A program made the position numbers and the translations under genes. Source: Bryobacteraceae bacterium (lineage in GTDB: Bacteria > Acidobacteriota > Terriglobia > Bryobacterales > Bryobacteraceae). Taken from it: a stretch of DNA of 5,961 bases. Shown in pieces: positions 1 to 5,626 of this stretch. The notes beneath the pieces were generated by a model, which saw nothing but the letters and a program-made list of their open reading frames with translations, did no database searches and was not told the DNA's origin. Position 1 is the first letter of the stretch. Every line of letters begins with the position of its first letter. The stretch is from the NCBI GenBank assembly GCA_947456995.1, contig CANGVB010000256.1, positions 1 through 5,961 of the forward strand. The letters are read 5' to 3'.

Positions 1-1
1 T

Positions 2-208
2 CCTCAATATCAGGTAGAGGAAGGTGAGAACGGATTTGTCTGTGAAGGTGCCGCGAACTTTGCCCAGGTGCTGATGAAACTGATGGCTGATCCAGCGCTA
101 CGCTGCAGAATGGGGCAGGCCGCCCGCCAGCATGCACATGAGAATTCCTGGAATCGCGTCTTCGATCAGGTGTACCAAGCCTACGCTCAATCCCCTGCCC
201 TCCACTAG
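2..208 (+). CDS. Glycosyltransferase family 4 (GT-B fold), C-terminal fragment
   Basis: Only the last 68 codons are present; the gene enters from the left edge and stops at TAG 206-208. The reading shows the C-terminal signature of GT4 (group 1) glycosyltransferases: an E-x-G-x-NGF segment (residues 7-12 of the fragment), which in this family lies in the nucleotide-sugar-binding lobe, then a helix with DPALRCRMGQAAR (about residues 36-48), and a final helix ENSWNRVFDQVYQAY typical of the C-terminal helix that crosses back to the N-terminal lobe. By family knowledge it transfers a sugar from a nucleotide-sugar donor, probably in cell-envelope or exopolysaccharide synthesis; donor and acceptor cannot be read from this part. 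It converges on the oxidoreductase gene and shares its last four bases with it. No terminator hairpin with a T-run is seen after the stop. Confidence 0.85.
   Translation, partial: PQYQVEEGENGFVCEGAANFAQVLMKLMADPALRCRMGQAARQHAHENSWNRVFDQVYQAYAQSPALH
205..208. other. CTAG shared by two convergent stop codons
   Basis: The palindrome CTAG gives TAG (206-208) to the plus-strand glycosyltransferase and TAG (207-205) to the minus-strand oxidoreductase. The genes therefore overlap by exactly four bases and have no spacer for a terminator. Confidence 0.95.
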
Positions 209-1221
209 CGCATGCGAACAACTCGTCCAGTGCGGACGCTCTCCCGTGCGGCGACCAGAATCTCTGTAGCAATCAAGTTGTTCTCCAGGCTCGAAAGCCC
301 GGCGGGCTTGATCTTGCCTCGGGCGACAGCCTTCAGGTAGGAGATGGAATCCGCTTCGTCGGCAGGCAAGTCAGCCGGTGCAATCACCTCTTCGACGCTT
401 GCTCCACTGCGCCGCCGGCGAACACTATTGCCGCCATAGGCATGCGCATAAGCCTTCTCGCCGTAAATCTCGAAGTCCTTGCGACTGAAGGGCCAGTTCC
501 AACTGCCTTCGATGATGCCCTGCGCATCTGGATATTCGACAATCACCGTCGCTTCGTCATCCACTTTGGAGTAGATCTCCGGCTTGTTTCGCTTGACGCT
601 TGCCAGCACCTGTAACGGCCGCTGGTTGTCCATCATCCAGGTCATCAGATTGGCACCATAACAGCCGAAATCGAAGAGTGCACCGGCTCCGTTGCGCACC
701 GGATCAGTGAGCCACGAAAGAAATTCAGGGCCTACGCCGATTTCTTTGGGGCCGGCATGTCCATCCATGGCCACCATCTTTCGAATCCGCCCTGCTGCCT
801 TCTCCTGCTTGAAGAACCTCCACAATTCGGCGTGGCTCTTATACCAGGTAGTTTCGTAGTTTACGAAAATGGGAATCCCCGCCTTGGCAGATAACCTCGA
901 CATCTCTTGAGCGTCGGCATTGGTGGTGGCCAAAGGCTTTTCCATCATCATCGGCAGTGTGAGCGAGGCACAAAGCCTGGCTACTTCGAGGTGCCGGTCG
1001 GTAGAGGAGAAGCAGGCGACGGCTTCCACTTTTTCACCACGCAGCTTCTCCCGATCCTCAAAAGAGATCGGCCCAACAACTTCTACATCACTGCGCTTTT
1101 TTGCCGCATTGAGAAAACCGTTCACGTGCCCGTGCTCGGTTCCCAGAACAGCCACACGGAACTTCGATTCCTGGGCGGCCAACAATATAGGGGCGGCGAG
1201 CAAAGATCGACGTAGATTCAT
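205..1221 (-). CDS. Gfo/Idh/MocA-family oxidoreductase with putative Tat signal
   Basis: This is a 338-residue NAD(P)-dependent oxidoreductase, probably acting on a sugar or cyclitol. The N-terminus has twin arginines (R4-R5) and a short Leu/Ala-rich stretch to about residue 17, resembling the Tat signals of exported acidobacterial members of this family; export is an inference. The Rossmann domain starts at residue 21 (FRVAVLG) with an atypical nucleotide loop, GTEHGH (27-32), and is short in the second beta-alpha unit. The hallmark EKP lies at 94-96, so K95 is the expected catalytic lysine. The second catalytic motif is DFGCY (184-188): D184 and Y188 match the Asp/Tyr pair of glucose-fructose oxidoreductase-like members, where many relatives have His. 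The C-terminal domain runs to the end. The ATG at 1221 is preferred because it supplies the signal, although it has no Shine-Dalgarno sequence. The gene diverges from the exported protein at 1275. The substrate is unknown. Confidence 0.9.
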   Translation of the reverse strand: MNLRRSLLAAPILLAAQESKFRVAVLGTEHGHVNGFLNAAKKRSDVEVVGPISFEDREKLRGEKVEAVACFSSTDRHLEVARLCASLTLPMMMEKPLATTNADAQEMSRLSAKAGIPIFVNYETTWYKSHAELWRFFKQEKAAGRIRKMVAMDGHAGPKEIGVGPEFLSWLTDPVRNGAGALFDFGCYGANLMTWMMDNQRPLQVLASVKRNKPEIYSKVDDEATVIVEYPDAQGIIEGSWNWPFSRKDFEIYGEKAYAHAYGGNSVRRRRSGASVEEVIAPADLPADEADSISYLKAVARGKIKPAGLSSLENNLIATEILVAARESVRTGRVVRMR

Positions 1222-1274
1222 GGGTTTATTCTACAGAACTCTCTCGACTCCGCCGATAGATTCGTTGAGTAACC
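1222..1274. promoter_or_regulatory. Divergent intergenic region with candidate promoters
   Basis: These 53 bases must hold the promoters of both divergent genes. On the minus strand, TAGAAT (1233-1228), five of six matches to TATAAT, ends six bases before the oxidoreductase ATG. With usual spacing, transcription would start at or next to the A of the ATG, giving a leaderless mRNA; this fits the absence of a Shine-Dalgarno sequence. On the plus strand, TAGATT (1257-1262) is a weaker -10 candidate 12 bases before the ATG at 1275. No convincing -35 hexamer is seen on either strand. Confidence 0.4.
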
Positions 1275-2381
1275 ATGTTTTCAAAACGCTTTCTCTTCAC
1301 AATTGCCATTTCGACCCTCATTCTGCAGGCTGAAACGGATTTCCGCTTTGCGTTCCCCCAGTCTGAAATCCTTTTGGGTGTCGACGTCAAATGGATGTTG
1401 AAGAGCCCTTTAGGGCTTTCGATGAAGAAAGAACTCAAAGGCAATCTGGGCGATCTAAAGGCCCTCGAGCCACTGATGGATCAGATTGATTCTATTCATC
1501 TTTCGGCTGTGTCCAAGAACAACAAGGGCAGCGATTTGCTGATGCTGGTTCAAGGCCGGTTTGAGGCAGACAAACTCATTGAGCTTGGCGCTCGCAACGG
1601 CCTTCGGATGGAGCAATGGGGTAAAACCAAAGTTTTGCTTCCAACCAAAGGTAAAGCCGCTCCAGCCAAAAAGCCAGGTTTCCAAAAGGTTCAGTTCGGT
1701 ATGGAGATGCCGGCAGGAAAACCAGCCTTTGCCCTCTACGACAACAAGAATATTCTGATTGGCGAAGAAGGTCCGTTGCGTGTTGCGATCGAAAGAATGG
1801 AAACCGGGCTTACTCCTCAGGCCAACCCGCTCTTTGAAAGAGCAAGAGATCTTGAGGCCGCAAATGATGTGTGGTTCGTTGGAAACACCGCCCCTCTAAA
1901 CCTGAATGCAGGATCTTCCAAGCAGACAGACCCGATGGCTCAGATGATGAGTCAGGTAAGAAATTTCTCGCTCGGTATGGCCATGAGACGAAATGTCACT
2001 ATGGACATCCAAGTGCAAACAGTCAATCCGAAAGCTGCAACTCAGATGTTGGATTTGCTCAAGGGTGCCATGGCCGTGGCAAAAATGAATACCAATTCAG
2101 CAGAACCCTTCCCGGTGGACATAGACAAAATGGTAGAAATCACTTCTTCTGGCAACCTGGTGAGGGCGTCAATTTCGATGGAGCAATCCGATATCGACAA
2201 AATCATGGCGAGCAGCTTGATGCCTGGTAACGCCATTCCCAAAGCAGCCCCAGCAACTGGCACTACCGCTACGCTTGAGCCCGTCCCGACACCCGTTGTT
2301 GTGAAACCCGCAGAGCCGGTCCGCAAAACTATGATGATTTACGGATTGCCTGGTGGCCCCAAAGAAGTGCCGGTAAACTAG
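1275..2381 (+). CDS. Exported protein of unknown function
   Basis: I do not recognise a named family for this 368-residue protein. Residues 1-19 form a clear Sec signal: basic K4-R5, a hydrophobic core to about 17, and a likely cut after LQA at 19. The mature part has no cysteine and only one histidine (H75), so a redox or zinc enzyme is unlikely. It appears mixed alpha/beta: a segment around 71-96 (IDSIHLSAVS, then LLMLVQGRF), a Lys/Ala/Pro linker (about 124-136), and FALYDNKNILIGEEGPLRVAIERM (152-175, split here as FALYDNKNILIG and EEGPLRVAIERM), a pattern I associate with uncharacterised acidobacterial secreted proteins. A Pro/Ala/Thr-rich stretch (322-349) precedes the C-terminal MMIYGLPGGPKEV. 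There is no second membrane segment, so it is probably periplasmic. The ATG has only a weak Shine-Dalgarno match (TTGAG). It seems to be a single-gene transcript closed by the terminator at 2387. Confidence 0.8.
   Translation: MFSKRFLFTIAISTLILQAETDFRFAFPQSEILLGVDVKWMLKSPLGLSMKKELKGNLGDLKALEPLMDQIDSIHLSAVSKNNKGSDLLMLVQGRFEADKLIELGARNGLRMEQWGKTKVLLPTKGKAAPAKKPGFQKVQFGMEMPAGKPAFALYDNKNILIGEEGPLRVAIERMETGLTPQANPLFERARDLEAANDVWFVGNTAPLNLNAGSSKQTDPMAQMMSQVRNFSLGMAMRRNVTMDIQVQTVNPKAATQMLDLLKGAMAVAKMNTNSAEPFPVDIDKMVEITSSGNLVRASISMEQSDIDKIMASSLMPGNAIPKAAPATGTTATLEPVPTPVVVKPAEPVRKTMMIYGLPGGPKEVPVN
2378..2381. other. CTAG shared by a second pair of convergent stop codons
   Basis: CTAG supplies TAG 2379-2381 to the plus-strand exported protein and TAG 2380-2378 to the minus-strand CpxP-like gene. 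The arrangement is identical to that at 205-208. Confidence 0.95.
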
Positions 2382-2785
2382 ATCCCCGGGCCGCTTTCGC
2401 GAGCCCGCATTTTTTCTTCTCGCTCGCGTTCCATCTTCTCGAATTCAGAAACCTGGTCTGCCTTCAAGAACTTCTTGATCTTATCGACTTGCACCTGATG
2501 GATTTTTTCCATTTCTGGCTTGTAGCGCTGGCGAAGCAAACGGTACTCGATACGAGTCTCGTCCAAAGTATCATTCAGCTCTTTGAGCTGATCTTCGCCC
2601 ATGTTCAAACGCGTACGCATGCTTTGTACATAGCGCTGGCGCCAGTCATCGTTGTTATTGGCTGGCACCACTTTGGCGCTAACAGTCTCAGTTGAGTACA
2701 GCATGTGTCCCAAAGCTCCCGCTGTGATTCCGGCACCAAAAATCAAGCCGAGATACAAGGCAACTTTCCCCCCGGAAATCTGCAT
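2378..2785 (-). CDS. Membrane-anchored CpxP/Spy/CnrX-like periplasmic helical protein
   Basis: This 135-residue protein has one N-terminal membrane segment (about 7-30, Gly/Ala/Leu-rich, then polar), a short Asn-rich linker (43-47), and a highly charged, all-helical region from 48 to 130. Two degenerate LTxxQ-like motifs, LNMGEDQL (60-67) and FLKADQV (106-112), are separated by an amphipathic helix with a central Pro (P90). That is the hooked-hairpin layout of the Spy/CpxP/ZraP/CnrX superfamily. No uncleaved or cleaved signal other than the anchor is evident, so it should be tethered to the inner membrane and face the periplasm. Only one His (H96) lies outside the membrane segment and there is no Cys, so a CnrX-type multi-histidine metal site is not apparent. 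Its ATG overlaps the stop of the anti-sigma gene (TAATG), and GGAG nine bases upstream supports this start and translational coupling. Likely role: sensor or modulator of the sigma system. Confidence 0.72.
   Translation of the reverse strand: MQISGGKVALYLGLIFGAGITAGALGHMLYSTETVSAKVVPANNNDDWRQRYVQSMRTRLNMGEDQLKELNDTLDETRIEYRLLRQRYKPEMEKIHQVQVDKIKKFLKADQVSEFEKMEREREEKMRARESGPGI
2387..2415 (+). terminator. Rho-independent terminator of the exported-protein gene
   Basis: Five bases after the stop, CGGGC (2387-2391) pairs with GCCCG (2403-2407). An inner CGC/GCG stem (2392-2394 with 2399-2401) closes a TTTC loop, with A2402 bulged. After CA comes a run of six T (2410-2415), then C-T-T-C-T. A GC-only stem followed by a T-run on the same strand is the intrinsic terminator signature. 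It lies entirely inside the C-terminal codons of the opposing minus-strand gene. Confidence 0.65.
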
Positions 2786-3120
2786 TATCGGTTACTCCAA
2801 AATTTGGCTGGCTTGGCGGTTGCCACGTAGGACGCATCCAGGAAGTGATCTTCGCTGATTTCGTCGGTCAGCTTCTCAATATAGGCGCGCTGCGGCAACG
2901 GCTTCGGATTCTGGTACAAGAGAAAGCCCAAGCCCATGACAACCAGGGCCGCAGCCGTCGCAAAGGAATTCACCCAGCGTACGAGCCAAAGCTCAGATTT
3001 CTTGCGTGCTTCGATTCGAGCCCACACACCGGGCATGAAATTGGCACTGGCTTCAGTTTCTGGACATGCTGCGCGGTATTGCTTCAGCAATTCATCCAGT
3101 TGTTCATCGTGTTTCGCCAT
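2785..3120 (-). CDS. Single-pass anti-sigma factor-like membrane protein
   Basis: The protein has 111 residues: a cytoplasmic N-terminal region (1-45), one membrane helix (about 49-69), and a short periplasmic tail (70-111). The N-terminal part has two helices, DEQLDELLKQYRAACP and ANFMPGVWARIEARKK, a pattern I recall from acidobacterial proteins next to ECF sigma genes. It lacks the HxxxCxxC zinc motif of ZAS anti-sigmas and has a single Cys (C19), so it would be a zinc-independent type, as short as CnrY. Family assignment rests mainly on position, size and topology. The gene overlaps the sigma gene by 17 bases in another frame and the following gene by one base, so the three are probably translated together. 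AAGGG five bases before the ATG supports the start. The probable role is to hold the sigma factor at the inner membrane until a periplasmic signal releases it. Confidence 0.72.
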   Translation of the reverse strand: MAKHDEQLDELLKQYRAACPETEASANFMPGVWARIEARKKSELWLVRWVNSFATAAALVVMGLGFLLYQNPKPLPQRAYIEKLTDEISEDHFLDASYVATAKPAKFWSNR

Positions 3121-3694
3121 CGTTTCCCTTCACTTCTTTTGACTTCTCAAAAGCCTTCAGCACCCGTTGCCGGGCCCGAAATAACCTAACCTTCAAAGCG
3201 CTTTCGTTGGCCCCGTAAACCTCTTCCAGCTCTTTGATCGACAAACCCTCTACTTCTTTCAAAAGTAGCAGGATTCGGTCTTCCTCACTGACTCCACTTA
3301 GGAGCCAATGCACAAAATCCCTTAACGTCGATTGCCTCTCTTCCGATTTGCCTTGCAGCTCACCGGCAGAAGCATCCGCCATCACCACCTGCGCTTCGCT
3401 CAGATCGGCCATACGGCTTTCTTTGCGTCGCTTCGTTTTCCTCATGTAGTCGTATGCCGCATTCACCGTTAGCCGGTAAAGCCAACGGTCAAAGAGCTCA
3501 ACATTCGACAACTGATTCAGCGAGAAGTACAGCCTGAGAAAAACGTCCTGGGCTACGTCTTCCACGTCTTCCGGTTTGCCAATCAATCGACCAACAATCG
3601 AAAGCACTCGCTTGCGGCAGCCTGCCACCAACTCATTAAACGCTACTTCGTCTCCCGACTGGGCACGAGCAACGAGTTGTGGATCTGCGTTCAT
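3104..3694 (-). CDS. ECF-type RNA polymerase sigma factor (sigma-70 family)
   Basis: This 196-residue protein has the two-domain ECF layout. Sigma-2 spans about 20-90, with the core-binding segment DVAQDVFLRLY (46-56) and the -10 recognition helix FDRWLYRLTVNAAYDYMRK (68-86) ending in a basic KTKRRK patch. A linker rich in Ala, Glu and Ser follows (95-122). Sigma-4 spans about 128-183, with EEDRILLLLKEVEGLS followed by the helix-turn-helix ELEEVYGANESALKVRLFRARQRV. It should direct RNA polymerase to its own promoter set when the anti-sigma releases it. The ATG at 3694 is the only usable start: the 14 codons back to the receptor stop contain no ATG, GTG or TTG. No Shine-Dalgarno sequence is visible, so translation may depend on coupling to the receptor gene or be inefficient. 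It overlaps the anti-sigma gene by 17 bases. Confidence 0.93.
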   Translation of the reverse strand: MNADPQLVARAQSGDEVAFNELVAGCRKRVLSIVGRLIGKPEDVEDVAQDVFLRLYFSLNQLSNVELFDRWLYRLTVNAAYDYMRKTKRRKESRMADLSEAQVVMADASAGELQGKSEERQSTLRDFVHWLLSGVSEEDRILLLLKEVEGLSIKELEEVYGANESALKVRLFRARQRVLKAFEKSKEVKGNDGETR

Positions 3695-3703
3695 TGATAT
3701 AGG

Positions 3704-3723
3704 CGCATCAACAAGTTGGTGCG
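3704..3723. repeat. Imperfect 20-bp palindrome between receptor and sigma genes
   Basis: CGCATCAAC (3704-3712) and GTTGGTGCG (3715-3723) are inverted repeats with one mismatch (T3708/G3719) and a two-base centre. The site ends ten bases before the sigma ATG. The two-base centre and lack of a following T-run argue against an intrinsic terminator; it may be an operator or a hairpin that affects sigma translation. Confidence 0.5.
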
Positions 3724-3736
3724 TTACTGGCTGAAG

Positions 3737-5626
3737 TTAAATTCGGCCATCCCATCTTAAGCCTACGCGGTAAAGTTGGGGCCCTCCTGTTTGCGGAAAC
3801 GGAGTAAATCCCGTCAGAATGCGTCGATCTGCCAGATTTTCAATTGCGAGGGTTGCCTTTAGACCCTTCCAGAGGTCCTGACGCGCAGAAAGTTGAAACA
3901 GGGCAAAGCCAGGCAAAAGTTGAGTATTGCGATCGTCTTCAAACTGTAGTGCTGAGCTTCTCATGCTTGCAGTCACCAGCGTTTTGCGGCCATACCAGGT
4001 GATCTGAGCGGTTCCCTGGTGCTTCGGAACCTGTGGCAATCTTTCCCTGGTGACAAAACGCGAATCCGCCATCAGATACGAGCTTTCAAAGCGGAATTGC
4101 TTGTAGCGCTTTTCGATTTCCAACTCTACGCCACGCACCGTCGCCGAGGCAGCATTGCGCCTCTGACGAACCACGGCGGCAGCACTGCTCGATAAGGTGA
4201 CGTTGGTAATCAAATCGCCGATCTCTTTGTAGAAGCCTCCAACTCGCGCCGTGAAAAGCTCTCCCCTATAGTCGAGACCCGATTCCACGGCCCAGAGCTT
4301 TTCGGCACTCAAATTCGCGTTGGCTTGCGTGGTGGTATTTCCCGCCCGGAATTCCCGATAAAGCTCATTGAGCGTGGGAGCGCGAAAGCTGCGGTAAGCG
4401 CTGGCGCGCCACCGGAAAGGCCCTGTCCCATAGGCCAAGCCCCCCGAGGGTTGATAGAAGTTTCCAGCATTGCCGGCATACTGCCCGCGAGAACCAAAGA
4501 AGACCTGCAAATTACCAAACTTGGCATCACCCTGCCCAAAGACTCCAGTTTGCGTTTGGCTGCCTCCCCCCACACGCAGTCCCACCGGGAGCACTGTTTC
4601 TGTACTCGTGCCCTCCACACGCTGCACATCCGTGCCTACCGTCCAGTTGAAACGACCCGGCTTCGCCTTCAGATAGCCACCACCGCCAACAGCTTCTGAT
4701 GGGACGCTTTGGTAGCTGCTCAGGCGTTCGCTGTTGCGATCTGCGGCCAATACCGAGAACTTCTGATGGTATTGCTGGCGAGAGTGGTATCCGATCACTC
4801 CCAGGCTGGCTGCACCAAAATCGCGAGAGTAGTTGGCACCCAGCGTTCCAAGGCTGGTGGAGTTGGTCTGGAATGGCGTGCCGTTGGCGCGTTCTTCAGT
4901 CAATACGTCCACCTTCAGGCTAATCCGTTCTTTGTCTGTGGAATAGTCTGCCTTGATTGCACCTGCGGCAAAGCGAACCCCGGCAGGGGTATCGATGCGG
5001 CCGGCGCGCTCCTTCGGGACGATCAAATATCCATCCGTGTCGAAGGCGCGAAAGAATCCGCTGATTCCGATCTTGCGGATCACATGAGAGAATCCAGCAC
5101 TCGGCTGAATCGTGCCCAGGTTGCCGCCTTCCATCCCAAAGCTCAATCGCATCGGCTCGGCCGGGCGCGTAAACAGCGCGACGCTTCCAGACATGGTGCG
5201 GTCACCAAAAACACTGGTGGTTGCCCCTCGTATCACTTCCGCACGCTCAATTTCTTCAGACGGAACACGCGTCCAGTAGATCCAGCCACCAAAGGGATCG
5301 TTGAGCGGCACACCGTCCCACAAAACCAGTGTGCGGCTAGCCCCGGTTGATCCGACACCGCGCAAGCTCACGCCCTGCGTTGTTGGATTCGCAACCAGGC
5401 TTGAGTTTCTCCGAAACAGGGTGAAGCCGGGAACCATTCTGAGGCGATCGTCAATATTGACGCCCGGCACCTTAGCCACATCCAGCTTGTCGAGCGTGGA
5501 AATCGCCGCAGGGCTTTCCTGCTCAATGCGTTCAAAGACGGTAACGCTAGTGCGTACTGGTGGGGGCTTCTCCTGGGACAAGCAAATACCCAGGGCGAAA
5601 ACTAAGAATGTAAAGATTTGGATCAT
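3737..5626 (-). CDS. TonB-dependent outer-membrane receptor (compact, BtuB-like size)
   Basis: This 629-residue receptor should import a scarce ligand across the outer membrane using TonB/ExbBD energy. A signal peptide (1-18) has a hydrophobic core but, unusually, no basic residue before it. A candidate TonB box, SVTVFER (27-33), follows; no STN signalling domain is present. The plug (about 38-155) carries RLRMVPGFTLFRR (61-73), TQGVSLRGVGSTGASR (83-98), VLWDGVPLNDPFGGW (101-115) and ERAEVIRGATTSVFGD (127-142). The rest is the beta-barrel, with the conserved YRSFRAPTLNELY (411-423) and IENLADRR (595-602); the last strand ends LYRVGLRW plus DGRI, so the usual terminal aromatic is four residues in. 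The ligand is unknown: no cobalamin riboswitch or siderophore/vitamin gene is nearby. The start lies inside the DUF58 gene, but the signal peptide requires it. The ECF sigma gene follows after 42 bases, in the same frame. Confidence 0.93.
   Translation of the reverse strand: MIQIFTFLVFALGICLSQEKPPPVRTSVTVFERIEQESPAAISTLDKLDVAKVPGVNIDDRLRMVPGFTLFRRNSSLVANPTTQGVSLRGVGSTGASRTLVLWDGVPLNDPFGGWIYWTRVPSEEIERAEVIRGATTSVFGDRTMSGSVALFTRPAEPMRLSFGMEGGNLGTIQPSAGFSHVIRKIGISGFFRAFDTDGYLIVPKERAGRIDTPAGVRFAAGAIKADYSTDKERISLKVDVLTEERANGTPFQTNSTSLGTLGANYSRDFGAASLGVIGYHSRQQYHQKFSVLAADRNSERLSSYQSVPSEAVGGGGYLKAKPGRFNWTVGTDVQRVEGTSTETVLPVGLRVGGGSQTQTGVFGQGDAKFGNLQVFFGSRGQYAGNAGNFYQPSGGLAYGTGPFRWRASAYRSFRAPTLNELYREFRAGNTTTQANANLSAEKLWAVESGLDYRGELFTARVGGFYKEIGDLITNVTLSSSAAAVVRQRRNAASATVRGVELEIEKRYKQFRFESSYLMADSRFVTRERLPQVPKHQGTAQITWYGRKTLVTASMRSSALQFEDDRNTQLLPGFALFQLSARQDLWKGLKATLAIENLADRRILTGFTPFPQTGGPQLYRVGLRWDGRI

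Noticed and set aside
209..216. Perfect palindrome CGCATGCG next to the first shared CTAG
   Set aside because: It is short, encodes conserved-looking C-terminal Arg/Met codons and has no T-run; it does not make a terminator and is likely chance.
907..1333. Two overlapping plus-strand frames across the start of the oxidoreductase gene
   Set aside because: They run antisense to conserved Rossmann-domain codons and into the exported-protein gene, with no recognisable protein features.
4709..5350. A 213-codon plus-strand open frame opposite the receptor gene
   Set aside because: It lies wholly antisense to a well-supported TonB receptor, and its translation shows no domain, signal peptide or family motif; it is a chance frame.
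5580..5626. Lipobox at receptor C15
   Set aside because: The residues before the Cys are L-G-I, which do not fit the lipobox because Ile precedes the Cys; a normal outer-membrane protein signal peptide is more likely.
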